From Liolophura sinensis (Eukaryota > Mollusca > Polyplacophora > Chitonida > Chitonidae): a DNA stretch of 64,000 nt. A program made the position numbers and the translations under genes. The notes beneath the pieces were generated by a model that made no database searches, was not told the origin of the DNA, and saw only the letters and a list, made by a program, of their open reading frames with translations. Each line of letters opens with the position of its first letter. The stretch's first letter is position 1. The DNA lies in NCBI RefSeq assembly GCF_032854445.1, contig NC_088295.1:87714644-87778643 (forward strand), given 5' to 3'. Below are positions 12,146 through 23,839 of this stretch, in pieces.

Positions 12146-13790
12146 TATTTTTGGCGGTGATCCCCTTCCATACCTGAGCCTTTACCCTCCACTGAAGATG
12201 AATTACCATTTACAACCATGTACGGATTTGATGTAATAATAGAGCCTGATAAAAACCGAACGCATATTAACTTACACTGTAAATTATAGTCATTAATAAA
12301 TTCGTATGTCAAATACCTTAAACTAACTGAACATTTCATGAGGCTTCCAATTAAAATCCCCACAGAGATACTATAACAAGGCATTTTGTAAACATCAGTC
12401 ACAGACGGGATTTATGACAACGTTCATGCATCATTATGTTCAGTCATAAAAATACGGAAAAAAAGAAGACTTGTGTCGCAACAATTTATATATCCAGAAG
12501 CCTGGGACTAATCTCTGCAAAAATTTAGTGCGGGCCAAACTTGCCTTAGTTATTTACAATGAATAGAACATCACAAAACCTTTACCAATATGTACTTGAG
12601 ACTTGCATGAAGATTTCATTAAAATATGAAAATAACTCTTCAGAGATTTGCCGAAAAGACTAGTAGTAATAAATAATATAAAACATAATTTTGGTATAAT
12701 ATTGAACAGAGAAGAAAGATTCCCAAAATATGGTAACCTCCGAATCACAGCAAAGACATGGCCTAAGTTTTCATTCATTATAAACACAGGTATGGTAAAA
12801 GTGTAAAACAAATTAAAATAAAAAAACACGTTAAAAATCCTAAAAGCATGGAAGTTGATCTGTAAATTATTTTCATGAAGACATATAATAGCAGTTTATT
12901 AATTATGGTGAAGCGTCATGAAACAGTGGCTGAGAAACTAACGGTGGGGCAAGCATAAACAGGTAGACGTGGTAATCTACTCCAAACTCCAAATCCACAC
13001 ATAGTCAACAACTAAAGTTAGTTAGGTCAATGACCATTCATATATCACTGAATATAACATATAACAAGGACGTATAACCGAAAACAAAATCTATACACTA
13101 AATATGCATACATATTTAACCTAATATATGCTGATTGTTATTTTGTACATCTGAAAAATGATCAAACTTTTAACGATCTCATTTCGGACAACGCATATAA
13201 ACATTGTCTATTACTTCGGAAACCAAAGCGAACATATCCTGCCTTTCACTTGTCAATCTAAAGGGCTGGTTATGCATATATACTAACCAGAGCATAACGT
13301 CCGTCAGTTATTGTAGTTTTACAATCCTTTCCAATCTTCCCCTCTTCAGTAAGTCATTGTATATTTTATACCAAAGCCGATCGGAATTATAACATAAAAC
13401 CCCTAAAATACTTTTTCATCTCACCTGCTACGAAATAGGGACTTTATTTTCGTCTCTTTGTCTCATGTCGCAGTTTCTCAATAACTCAATACCAGTTTCC
13501 ATTAACGGGGTTTTACTTCGTACGTAAACAAAATCAGTCAAAATTAAAAATGGTAAAAAGTGTTTTCGCTATCTGGTTTGTTAAGGCCGCATATACAGTA
13601 TCTTTACACATGATAAATACCACTGTACAATCATATTGATATGACCTATACTTGCACATAATTATTTTCTACGTGTACATATACACCCTTACAGATACAC
13701 AAGCAGAGAACTCCACATGTGTACAAGTAAGCCATATATAAAAACTGATGCTCAGTTTACAATTTTCAAATCCCAGTGAATCTGACTCTA
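12146..13790. other. intergenic, no gene seen
   Basis: AT-rich. Frames of 62-91 codons on both strands have no domain content and no plausible splice context. Confidence 0.45.
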
Positions 13791-13796
13791 GTGCAT

Positions 13797-13862
13797 TTCT
13801 TCACAAAACAAGGGTCGCACATATAAACAAAAGTCGCACATATAAACAAGCGTCGCACACAA
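13797..13862. repeat. about 20-bp triplicated repeat
   Basis: gtcgcacatataaacaa is repeated three times in a row (13812, 13832 and 13852 region), with the last copy changed to gtcgcacacaaatgaac. Confidence 0.8.
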
Positions 13863-15184
13863 ATGAACATGGAAAAATCAAACAGGGTTATATGGACATC
13901 GAATTAACATGTGTGTGTTAAGATTTGGTGCTAATTTTTTTCCAATTTCTCTTGTTTTTATAAAAGTCAACTTGTTAATAATATTCTGTCAAAAATGTTG
14001 AAATAGGAGTGTCTTAACAGTGTGATAGCCAAATATGTCCGCTATAGGTTATCACCATTATTTTTTGTTCGGCGTATTCAAGATTCTGAATCATGCATGT
14101 ATATCCAATGTTTTGGAACTAATGTTATTGTATTTTAAGCCCATGGAACAACCTTTGGAATCCGCTTTGTTCTGTTTAAGCAGTGTTCGTGTCTGTGAAC
14201 ATATTGGCGATTGGTACACAAAACCTCCCATACCTGTGCAATCTGTAAGTAGTTAGCACATGTTCCAAGTAAAGCCGACAAGTGTTGGGTACATTGGAAG
14301 CAACTTTGACTTGATCGGATTTCAAATGATTGGGTAAGTCTATATTACATGGCCCTGAGCTGGATGGTACAGGGTTTATCAGACAAGCCAGACTGAATAT
14401 ACCATTAACGATACACTGAAAAAATAAATAACATTTAAGCGTCTCTTTGCTACATATAATAAAGGTACTTAATGTTTTATTGTAACATGTTTAATGCTTA
14501 AACACTTAAACGTGTTTACCCAACAACCGATAATAAGACCGCTTTATAATGTTGATCATATACATTGAAACTTTAAATCACTCCGTTCAAGCAATAAACC
14601 CATTCAATTTACTACATAAATGATTGCATTTATACTATAAATGTGAGTATTTATAAAATACTGCATGTATTTATAAATATATCAATATATTTATAAAACA
14701 TACGCGTGTATTTGAAATATAAACACTTCTTGAACATGTTAAAAGAAAGCATTCATTATAGTTTGTCCATAAAATGGATCAAATTATAGCATTTTGAAAC
14801 AGTGAAATCATTTTTACGCTCTAAATAGTATATGTTTACTGAAAGGCATTAATTTGTTAAGCACGTTTATTATCTGTTGCAGAGATAATTTTAAATGATA
14901 TTGTCAGTGTACGATATTCAGCCTGGTGTTTGATAGCTGTATTATTAGGTTTTGTACCATATCCAATCAGCTACAGCGTGAAGTTTAGCAGTATGATCAA
15001 GGCCACTAAGCAGACCACCTACTTCAGTTCAAACTGCAGGCAAGCCTTATACAATGGTTGTTTGGAAATCGCCGATCGTTGCGGCATGTAGCGCTCTCAA
15101 TGTAATGTGAATTATTACTAAAATGTCCACAAGCCATTGGTATTTTATAAACAAAAATACGTCCAATTTGAAGGATGACGAAAA
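13863..15184. other. 3' flank / likely 3' UTR of the EGF receptor gene
   Basis: This stretch lies downstream of the receptor stop codon on the minus strand. A possible poly-A signal (aataaa on the minus strand, tttatt at 14868-14873) lies about 315 bases past the stop, and other A/T-rich candidates exist. The AT-rich 14400-14760 region has repeated tttataaa-type motifs. No other gene is seen. Confidence 0.35.
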
Positions 15185-15743
15185 TCAGTTTGAATCATTG
15201 CACTCATTCGCCAGTGAGTAGAGGTTATCCTGGACTGATGTCGGTCCATGGACAGGTTTGGGTAAGGCTTTACCTTTGCCGTACAAATGATTGTACACAT
15301 TCACGGAATGGTTCGTCTCGACTTTCTTCTCGGGCACGACGGTCTGTTGGTGTAAGTGGTTATAGGTGTCATCTGAAGAAGTCGTCACCCCGGATTTCCA
15401 CAAAGTATCGTACGACATGGCCGAAGCGCCGTTTGTAGGGACACCACCGACGGGACCTGGCTCATTCTCATACACCGCAGCGTCGTTGTGAAAGGCTCTT
15501 TCCTGCTGCTCCATCTGGCGCTGTTTCATTTTCCTCTCTTTCACAAGATCATTGGAGTACAGTGCTTGAGAGTCCTCTGAATACTGTGTAACACTGGCCA
15601 TGTTGTCATCAAGCTCCGTTCCCACCAGGTCCGACATCCTCACCTCAGCATAACTCTGATTCTGCACGTTAGAGTTTCTCGCTATGTTTCGATCTCTTGG
15701 CTCTGCCTCAGCTTTATTAAGCCTCTCGTTCTGTTTTCTTCGT
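15185..15743 (-). CDS. last exon: cytoplasmic tail of an EGF-repeat transmembrane receptor, tyrosine-motif rich
   Basis: One exon encoding about 185 residues and the stop codon (15185-15187). The acceptor is clear: on the minus strand atttatttacag precedes acgaag, and one leading base completes an Arg codon split by the previous intron. The tail starts RRKQNERLNKAEAEPRD, which is basic as expected just inside the membrane. It holds many tyrosine motifs in order: SYAEV, LYSNDL, VYENEP (YxN, Grb2-SH2 type), SYDTL, TYNHL, VYNHL and LYSL. SYDTL and TYNHL are separated by 12 residues between the L and the next Y, matching the extended ITAM spacing (YxxL-x6-12-YxxL) described for Draper/CED-1-type receptors. 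There is no kinase domain. I infer phosphotyrosine signalling, perhaps phagocytic or adhesive; the exact family is not recognised. Confidence 0.85.
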
Positions 15744-16350
15744 CTGTAAATAAATACATTATTAGAATGAATTTTGCCGTTGTTTCAGCATGACCTTTAA
15801 AGCAATTAATGTGATTTTTAAGTGGTATTCATTTGAAACTGTTAATGTACAGACAAGGTTTGGTTAGGGTGAATCAATTTACTCGTAAAACTGGCCACTA
15901 TATGGTTGTATATAATACTTCCGATGAGCCATGATCATTCATTCGTTCAGTCCTATAAGGCTTATGTTTTATGTCGGTGATATGTATTCATATGTGTCGG
16001 TAGAGTTTATAGGAGCGTGACTACCAGTTGCTGCTGACCTCGGTGCAGATTGTTATCATTTTTTGTACAAGCGCTAAAACTATGTGTCAGATTAAAAGCA
16101 TTTTAAATCCAGTGAATTCTCGGAAACCACTATAGTACCGGACCTGCCGGAGACACAGTGGCTGCGGTGCGTGTTTGTTTCCTGAACGATTTCTGTGCAC
16201 TCTAGAGCACGGCGATTTGCACGTGTACTATAGGCAATACAATCTCCCGACATATGTAAAATGCACTTCTGAAAACAAAATGCTGTATTTAGTCTATTAA
16301 CAGATTAGTACTCTTTCGTTTCATTCTGAGAACAAACCTCCATGCCTTAC

Positions 16351-16426
16351 CTGAGGATGACAATCACTATGATGAACACGACAAGCATTAGACCGATCAG
16401 ACTTCCTATTATAACACCAGCCAAAC
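16351..16426 (-). CDS. transmembrane-segment exon of the EGF receptor
   Basis: A 76-nt exon with acceptor gtgttatcag before gtttggctgg and donor cctcag/gtaagg (minus strand). It reads LAGVIIGSLIGLMLVV + FIIVIVIL and then joins RRRKQ in the next exon, a textbook single-pass helix with a stop-transfer basic cluster. Phase in (two bases completing a codon) and phase out (AG plus A) agree with the neighbouring exons at 18735-18776 and 15185-15743. The small-residue pattern G-x-x-x-G (GSLIG) could favour helix packing; that is inference. Confidence 0.88.
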
Positions 16427-18734
16427 CTGATAACACATAAAAAACGCAACTATAAATATTACCGTTCAGAACACAAATCCGATGGAATAATTATGGAAGC
16501 CACTACCGCCTGACGTCCGTCGTGCCGTTTATTCTATATTTGAACAGGAGAGAGGCGGTGTATTTTTCTGGTGGAGCATAATTTTACTCTCCTTTTGAAA
16601 TGCATGGGTCCACATTGCGCTAAAGCGATATTTAAGAAGAACAACACTGCAATTATTTTCTTTAAAAAAGTATGATTCAGTATGATTTTGGAAAACACTT
16701 GGGGGGGGGGGGAGGGGGGCACGGGGAATAGCCTTTACAAAATTTGCCAGATCACTAAAACGACACTTAAACGTAAATCGCCGCGTTAAGCGGTCTAAAA
16801 CACATCACAGCATTTAACTTAAAATGTCGCCATCCGATGAACGGTGTATGCGCATGACCACTGAGTATATAGGTAGACTTACTGCCATCTTCGGGACACA
16901 AGGTTAACAATACAAACGTGTCATAAACTACCACGGTGTCATTCTGAATTTATCTTGCATGGTAGCGCTCCGATTGAGGTACCTTTGACTGCAACATTGT
17001 GACGGTATAACCCGCCAAAACCAGATCTGAGACTACCTCCAGTGTCGCAAACGTGCGGTTTCGAAAGCTGTTCACGAATCCTTTCCTAAGAAAGTGTAAC
17101 AGGGTACATTGTCGTTCGGTGTTACCACCAGTGCCAACAACAAAACATCTATTCCCAGAAAACGTAACCCGCTACTTTTCTGCCATGCGCAGTTAGCTGA
17201 CAGGAAAGTGACACTTTAGGTTAAAATATTGCGCTGGCGTGTTGTATAGTGCACACCATAGTGACATTTTAAGTTAAGATGTTGTGATGGTTCACTATTC
17301 ACAATGCGCAAGTGCAACTACTAAAGTTAACATGTCGGCCTGGTGCATTTTTTCCAAGGCACCAAAGCGACATTTTAAATTAAAATATAGAGATGTCACA
17401 ATGCGCTAATGGAGTTTATAATATTATAATGTCGTGTCGTGTCGTGTGTTGCGACATTTAAAACTGAATATATTGCCTTCCAATTATAGATGTGCCATGC
17501 GCAGGGTAGATTTGTAAACTCTGTACAAAGCAGTTCACAGAACACCCGGTCTTGCGTAAATTTGATTTCACTCACAAAAAGTGAAAGCCCTCAATTTTAA
17601 ACTCAAATACTGCGATTCTGTCTTCTTAAATTTCCTTGAGAGACAAAGCGGCTATGCAATATTTCATTAAAAAGTTGAAGTTTGTCGTTGGCAATTTGTC
17701 AGTGGAAGTATCAAAATGGAGAGTCACGTCATTTTAGAAAGTTAGATTGGCATAGTTCTCTCAGTTTGATATTTTATTTATAAAAAGGCGCGTTCCTATT
17801 ATGCAAATGAAGGACGACGGGGCGACAGAGCAACGAAAATACTGCGTTGTCCACTTAAGTGTGTATACCTAGGCCGTGTCTTTTGTGACAGTTCGAATCC
17901 ATGCTGCCAAAATGCAGCCGTCACCGAAGTATCATACTGAAGACACAACACATGACACCTCACCCAGTCATACTGAACTGGCATTGGGTCAGCCAATCCT
18001 GTTTCCTTGGTCTAACCTCTCAGGTCTGAGCGCCAAGCGAGGTAGCAACTGGTACCATTTTTAAAAGTCTTTGGTATGATCCGACCAGGGATTGATCCCG
18101 CGTCTCCCGACTTTGAGGCACCAAAACGAGCCGATGACCGAAATGAGCTTCCACAAATAACTGTTTTATTATCGCTTTCGAGTTACATCAATACGACAAT
18201 AAACTGATGTCAGGCTGCCGCTTGCACAAAGCGACAAATGTGATTATAACTACCATGGCGACACATGTAGTCTACGATTGCTTTCAACAATAACCCCGGA
18301 AACATAAATCGGAAGATTAATCTAATCCCGTTTAATTATGTTTGATTTTTACATTTTATACACCCCACATTTAAACTGGCAGATGGAACCTAAGCCTTGC
18401 ATAAAAACTACGGCGTCAATTTTTAAAGGGACGTCACTCTCTTCCTGTATCGTCAAATTTTGAAACCTGCGTATTATGATCAGGCAGAATGTAAGAACAC
18501 AGGTGAAACAGCTCCTCTGCACATTAGGCGGACGGGGTATGGGGGGCGGGTAAACACCGAAGTATAAAAGGAAAAGCTGGTATTTCTGTAGGAACATTTA
18601 TCTCAGTGGATACAACAACAACACAACACTATCATACATAAGTCTCTCCATTACAAAGACGTTACTTCGCTTATATTAGGCAACATACTTTTGCATCACA
18701 TAGAAACAACTTTTGTAGGATACTGCATACTTAC
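16427..18734 (-). other. intron of the EGF receptor; holds a SINE-2 fragment
   Basis: No further exon was seen between the stalk exon and the membrane exon. There is a poly-G run near 16700-16717 and a set of short related motifs (acattttaagttaaaatatt) at 17205-17460 that looks like an old degenerate repeat. The piece at 17880-18125 is listed separately. Confidence 0.6.
17880..18125 (-). mobile_element. fragment of a second tRNA-SINE family
   Basis: cctgtttccttggtctaacc, gagcgccaagcgaggtagca, ttttaaaagtctttggtatg and ccagggattgatcccgcgtc match, in order, motifs of the repeat at 29708-30025 (taaacgccaagcgagaaagc, tttaaggccttaaaggattg). The tggtatgatccgaccagg / gattgatcccgcgtctccc part has a B-box-like core on the minus strand. 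It is 5'- and 3'-eroded. Confidence 0.55.
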
Positions 18735-18776
18735 GAACTGGAGAATCGATCAACGGTGATGTTATCGATGGTAAGG
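18735..18776 (-). CDS. juxtamembrane stalk exon of the EGF receptor
   Basis: A 42-nt exon with acceptor ctattcccctag and donor ccagttc/gtaagta on the minus strand. It encodes LPSITSPLIDSPV and joins in frame to the membrane exon (phase 1 in, phase 1 out). A Ser/Thr/Pro-rich spacer is a usual link between the last EGF module and the membrane. The exon is small, so its support rests on two good splice sites and perfect phase agreement with both neighbours. Confidence 0.75.
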
Positions 18777-19162
18777 CTAGGGGAATAGAAACATACACAA
18801 ACACACGTTAGCATGTCTTTATTTAGGTCTATAAAAAGTGTTTAAAGCCAGCAGTTGAGGAGCCTCAAAATGAACACATGGATTTTGTTTTCGTTCCTAT
18901 CGTTTATCCTGTAAAGTCGTGTACAGTTTATACAAGTACTCAAGTTTCAGTCTTGTGTCTATATAATACAATGACAGGTTGGGGCTTCATACCTGGTGGC
19001 CCCGGCATGGCGCTCTTGTGAAGCAGCACCGAATTATAAATATGTTGGGATTCCGTAAACTTCAAACAATAAAACACACGAAATGGTCAATCATGTAATA
19101 TACATAAATGATATATGGTTGATATACGTAGTATATACGGTCAATGCCGATGTTCGTCATAC

Positions 19163-19282
19163 CTGTGCAGTTTGTGCCGTTCCCAAGGAAACCAGTCTGA
19201 CAGGTGCAGTTGTAGGAACCAGGGACATTGTCACAGTTAGCATTAAGACCGCAGAGGTCCATCTCAACACATTCATCCACGT
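19163..19282 (-). CDS. EGF-like (calcium-binding type) domain exon 4, membrane-proximal
   Basis: A 120-nt exon with acceptor atctttgcag and donor ctgcacag/gtatg. It encodes one complete EGF module starting VDECVEMDLCGLNANCDN and ending GFLGNGTNCT. Six cysteines are present in EGF order (DEC, LC, NC, YNC, TC, NC), with the D/N-x-D/N-E opening and the N...Y/F pattern typical of EGF-CA domains. Intron phase is 1 on both sides, so the module can be duplicated or skipped without changing frame. The same frame joins the stalk exon. Confidence 0.92.
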
Positions 19283-20681
19283 CTGCAAAGATTTACTAGA
19301 TATGCACTTATCAAAATATTTATGATCAGATTGTCTGCTAGAGCAAGGAATAACTATATTATTATACCTGATTTTATTAATTTATACTTGCATTGCATTC
19401 GTCAAAACCGTATAAAAAGTTCATTGCACAAATATCTGAAATTTGACGTTCGTGGTTGCTGGCCACACCCTCCAAACCCAGCAGATGAGGATTACAGCTC
19501 GTGAATTTAAATAACCTTCATGCACATCTCCATGACATAGGGCTGAAATAATGTCAATGTGGCGTTATCCCTCATGCATTCATTACGAGCACCAAACGCT
19601 ACACCGATGACCTATAGTAGTACAAAATGAAATGAATCGAGCAGTGATGGAAATATGTCTTGCCAAACTCACTAGAATTAAAGGAGGCAGGTGATAATCA
19701 CTAAGCTTGGCTCACAAGCGAGATGACCGATTCACTTTGACATAGCTCACCACAGACTGTGCGGCTGACTTCTAGTTACTTATTTGATTATTCGATTGGT
19801 GTTTAACGCCCTATCCAACAGTATTTAAAATGCAAGTGTTGAAATGCCGACATATTCTAAGTGTTATAAACACGTTAAATGCGTAAAATATGAGCCGCCG
19901 TCGTACCAGTGGAATATTCCTGAGCACGGCGTAAAACATCACTCAAATAAATGAAGTGAAATATGAGTCATTATCTTAAAATATTGTACACGGGCAGGGA
20001 GTGAAATATTGGTGGATTATAAGATTATTTAATCTTTGATGCTGAACGCAACATTCAAAGTTGTTATTTTGGTATTAAAACACGTTAAATTACAATATGT
20101 CATAATCATTTTGTAAAGATAAACTTCCAACACTTTACAACTTAGTCTGTCAACTTTAGAAAGTGTTAACGTGATGCTATGAATGGTTCCCTCATCACTG
20201 CAAAAATACTGAATTATGAAAGTGATATATTCCGTTTTACGACAACATGTGATAGTTTCGTGGATTGAGGAAATCAGCTTAAAGTGAATACTATATTAGT
20301 GAATATTTATTTGATTGATTTAATTGGCGTTATACGCCACACTCAAGAATATGTCACTTATACAACGGCGACCAGCATTATTTGTGGAGGAAACCGGAGA
20401 GAACCCGGGAGAAAACAACCATCCACAGGTTGCCAACAGGCCTTTCCACGTACGTTTATTGAAGGAAGACCTTTCCGCGCACGTATATTGAGGGAAGGCC
20501 TTTTCACGTGCGTATATTGAGGGGAGGCCTTTCCGCGAACGTATATTGAGGGAAGGCCTTTCCACGTACGTATATTGAAGGAGGACCTTTCCGCGCACGT
20601 ATATTGAGGGAAGTTACAAGTTACAAAATGAACTCTTAGCTTCTAGCTAAAGGTCTCTAATTTCTCTGATCATCTTGTTAC
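19283..20681 (-). other. intron with SINE remnants and a local tandem repeat
   Basis: At 19785-19955 two degraded pieces of the main SINE family face each other: ttcgattggtgtttaacgcc (minus-oriented tail) and gccgccgtcgtaccagtgga...gcacggcgtaaaacatc (plus-oriented tail). The element at 20308-20610 is listed separately. No additional exon is seen. Confidence 0.6.
20308..20612 (-). mobile_element. SINE with an internal 30-36-bp minisatellite
   Basis: From tatttatttgattg the copy follows the SINE tail (actcaagaatatgtcactta, ggaggaaaccggagagaacc) to gcctttccacgtacg near 20455. There it breaks into about five tandem units of the type tatattgagggaaggccttt + ccacgtacg, ending near 20612. The repeat unit grows out of the SINE motif gcctttccacgtacg, so the expansion began inside the SINE. 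The tRNA-like head is absent. Confidence 0.8.
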
Positions 20682-20801
20682 CTGTACAGTTGCTCCCATC
20701 TCCAGTAAATCCGACGTTACATTTACAGCTGTAACTACCAGGTACGTTCATACAAACAGCATTTGGAGAGCAGGCATCAGGCTCCGTACACTCGTTCGCA
20801 T
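20682..20801 (-). CDS. EGF-like domain exon 3
   Basis: A 120-nt exon with acceptor cgtttgtag and donor ctgtacag/gtaac, phase 1-1. It encodes ANECTEPDACSPNAVC, then MNVPGSYSCKCNVGFTGDGS and NCT, with six cysteines in EGF order. The opening NEC in place of DEC still fits the calcium-binding variant. It matches its neighbour exons at 19163 and 21591 in length, phase and spacing of cysteines, so they arose by exon duplication. Confidence 0.92.
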
Positions 20802-21179
20802 CTACAAACGTACATGAAAAGAAAAGTTAGTTCATGGATGGTAGTGGGACATTGGAAAACAAACTTGTTGCCAGTTAACGATTAACAATTCACACAAAAG
20901 TTATGATATGAGACTATATTAGTTAGCAATACCTTCATTTCATAGAATTTATACAATATTGCGTTTTCTGTGCGATGTTAGAATAGATTATCGTACTCAG
21001 ATATAAGACTATATTACGCAACACCATTTAGGATACAAATTTGCGCATCGAATACTAATGTCTTAATGCTTTGCTCAACCTATTGCAAGTCATGGAAAAG
21101 ATCTTAAAATCTGTGTTCTATATTGCTATTTACTCCATGGTATCCACGTAGATAGGGATGGCACGACCATGAGAAAGAT

Positions 21180-21400
21180 CATTATTTGTTTCATTGACGC
21201 CATGTTTTACACCCTACTCAAGAACCCGCCGGAATCCTACTACTATCCGCAGGTTACTGGCAGACTTTCCCACGTACAGCCGGAGAGAAAGTTAGGATGG
21301 GTTGGCCTTGAACTCACCGCTTTGGTGAGAGATTCCTCGGTCATACCGCCGAGCTGGCACGCTAACCACACGCTAACCACCTCGGTCACCTCGGTTCCCA
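21180..21400 (-). mobile_element. diverged SINE copy in intron
   Basis: gttttacaccctactcaaga, ccgcaggttactggcagact + ttcccacgtacagccggaga and ggccttgaactcaccgcttt follow the main SINE family from body to B box on the minus strand. A piece between ctcaaga and atccgcagg is missing. The head end contains a local duplication, cgctaaccaca / cgctaaccacc. Confidence 0.75.
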
Positions 21401-21590
21401 GAAGGATCATTAAATCTTACAGATAATAACACTATTTCAAAGCAGGATGTGGTTACTTCATTTGGATAGAATTAATCCCATGTTTGTGCAGACGATTCTA
21501 TCATGGCGATGAGAAAGATGACTCTGTCGACAAATGTAGGTATGTGGGCATGCTATATGTATGATAATACCATGTTAAGTTTATATTTAC

Positions 21591-21710
21591 CTTCACATTG
21601 GCTTCCGTTTCCATGGTAACCAACCTTACATGTACAGTTGTAGCTTCCAACAGTATTGTCACAGTCAGCATTAGCAGAACAGGAGTTATCCCCATTACAT
21701 TCGTCTACAT
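21591..21710 (-). CDS. EGF-like (calcium-binding type) domain exon 2
   Basis: A 120-nt exon with acceptor gtctttag and donor tgtgaag/gtaaa, phase 1-1. It encodes [18 protein letters not shown], then [18 protein letters not shown] and QCE. Six cysteines and the D-E-C ... D-N ... Y pattern identify an EGF-CA module. Like the other three modules in this gene it ends right after the sixth cysteine plus one or two residues. Confidence 0.93.
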
Positions 21711-22363
21711 CTAAAGACAAGTGTGATATGTATTAGTTCCATGTTGCAATCCTAAGGCGTTAAAATATCGTGATGGAGGCAATTGTATGACCAAAAGAGG
21801 CGACCTGCAGCCCGGTCTATTAAGGCGACACTCGATGACACTCAGGTTCGATCCTTCCAATTGGCATTATATCACTGTATGTCACTGACGAAAATATCAA
21901 GTATTAGATGAACAACAGTGCTGATGAAGCAGATCCAGATTTATGGTTTACCTTCTTGTCCACAATAACCATCATGACGTATACAGCATTGCCACAGACA
22001 ACATTTAATGATGGAGCAGCGATGAAATCTAAGATTCTGAATAAATTAATTACACATACATGTTCATCTGATCATTCAGTGTCGATTCCTCTACATCATT
22101 TACCATGTGTCCTGGGTAGAAATAACTACTGCGTGACGCGTTCTGCTTTTGAGAAAAAAAAATAAGCTAATAGACTAAACTGAAATCCCACAATCCTTAG
22201 CTATTTAAATCTCCACACCTTCAACTGTATAATGGTTGGAGTGTTCATTGGCGGCAGCACTTTGGCGGCTTGGACCCTGAGACAAGAAGACACAGTATAT
22301 GTATACACACCTAATGACTCGTCGTCGTCATATGAGTGAAAAATTGCTAAGTGCGACGTAAGC

Positions 22364-22420
22364 ATCCAACCATTTATTTATTTATGGGTGTTTTATGTCG
22401 CACTTCTGAATTACTAATAT
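22364..22420 (-). mobile_element. short SINE tail fragment
   Basis: ccatttatttatttatgggtgttttatgtcgc matches the TTTA tail and the first block of the main SINE. The remainder (gaaagcatgaccatcc) is too diverged to align by eye. Confidence 0.5.
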
Positions 22421-22499
22421 ACGAGGAAAGCATGACCATCCATTTCTCAGTGAAAAAGTCATGTACGCAGACATGATTATAATTTAACCTTGTAACTCT

Positions 22500-23486
22500 T
22501 ATAAAAGCTCGGTTAAGGCATGCCAGTGCTCCAGAGTGTTTCCAACAATACTGCTGTGATCATGAGACGTCAACTGAGTGCTGCAGTCTGCAACCGTATC
22601 GTTGGTATGAGCCTGGCTGGAGCAAAACAGAAGGACATTGCATCAGCTCTTGGTGTCACTCAGGGAGCCGTCTCCAAAATCTTTAAGCGACACCGACAGA
22701 CGGGTGTGCCGACGCCTAGACCGAGGTCTGGTCGGCCACGAAAGACCACCGAGAGAGAGGACCGGTATCTGGTGAGACTTTGCCGCAATGGCCGTACGAA
22801 GAGTTCCAACCAGATAGGAAGCCTTTGCTACAGCGTCGACACCGCCAGGCACGCTTATCCTTGGCGCGGGAACACCTGAACTGGCAGGTGGGACACTGGC
22901 GACACGTGATATTCAGTGATGAGTCTCGTTTTGTCGTCTACCGGGAAGATGGCCGTGTGATGGTGCGTCGTCAGGCTCACGAGGCTCTGAGCCTCAGATT
23001 GCATCATGCCCAGTCCAAGGCGGGGGCGGTGGGGTCACCGTCTGGGGTGCTTTTCATAGCACTGGTAAATGCGACCTGCACGTCTTGGATGGACACATGA
23101 ACCAGCACCAATATCAACGGATTCTGGAAACGATAATGCTCCCATTTGCTCGGCAACAATTCAGGGCAAACTTTGTGTATCAGGACGACAACGCCACCGC
23201 GCACCGGACCGAACTGATACGGAATTTTCTGGAACAGGAGGGTGTTGAGCACATGCAGTGGCCAGCCATTTCACCGGATATGAACCCAATTGAGAACTTG
23301 TGGGCGGAAGTTTCCCGTGGGTTGAATAACCTGGATGAAGCCCCAACGAACGTGGCTGAACTAACTCGTGCTGTGCTCACTTGCTGGAGAGATATATCGG
23401 AAGAAACTTTGACTTCCTTAGTTGCCAGTATGCCAAGACGTGTGCGCGCATTGTACAATGCGAGGGGTGGGCACACCAAGTACTAA
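22500..23486 (+). mobile_element. Tc1-like (DD34E) DNA transposon, decayed transposase gene
   Basis: The transposase reads from about 22562 (MRRQLSAAVCNRIVGMSLAG). It starts with a paired helix-turn-helix region (DIASALGVTQGAVSKIFKRH) and a GRPRK hook typical of Tc1/mariner. The catalytic core gives IFSDESRF (first Asp), YQDDNATAH (second Asp) and SPDMNPIENLW (Glu). Exactly 34 residues separate the second Asp from the Glu, so the class is DD34E. It ends at TKY, stop 23484-23486. The gene is broken: around 22810-22840 the middle linker is missing and the frame changes, and another frame change lies near 22990-23005. No convincing terminal inverted repeats were found by eye. It lies in the intron between the 23840 and 21591 EGF exons, on the opposite strand, and is presumably immobile. 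Confidence 0.93.
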
Positions 23487-23839
23487 ATTAATTTTCTGTA
23501 TTGTTAGAGTTTTGCATATTTAACTTACCAAGTATTGTAGACATATTTCCAATCAATAAAAGTTACAGCTCGTAATAAAATACATGGGTTTCACTGAATT
23601 TCTGCACTTGTTTGGGGCGCTTTCAGAATATCGTGAAAAACTCGTCTCCTATAACATTAAGAAATGTTTTGGTTTGAGGAAACTATTGATAATGCATCAT
23701 AGAGACTAGTCCAAGTGAAACCAATCGACAGATTATTGACCTGAACGCAACGAACCACGCTCTTCGTGGAGATGGTGTGAAATTCACCAATATTCCAAAC
23801 TTTTTTCCAGGACTGTATATCCACAAATACGACACTTGC
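23487..23839 (-). other. intron sequence, no exon seen
   Basis: Holds the 3' flank of the Tc1-like element (attgttagagttttgcatat). A minus-strand open frame continues from the EGF exon to about 23657, but this is read-through of the intron past the donor and shows no domain. Confidence 0.55.

Noticed and set aside
12554-12829. Hydrophobic 91-codon minus frame
   Set aside because: AT-rich DNA gives Phe/Leu/Ile-rich frames by chance; no start context or neighbouring exons.
15175-15438. 87-codon plus frame opposite the receptor tail
   Set aside because: Shadow of the real minus-strand coding exon.
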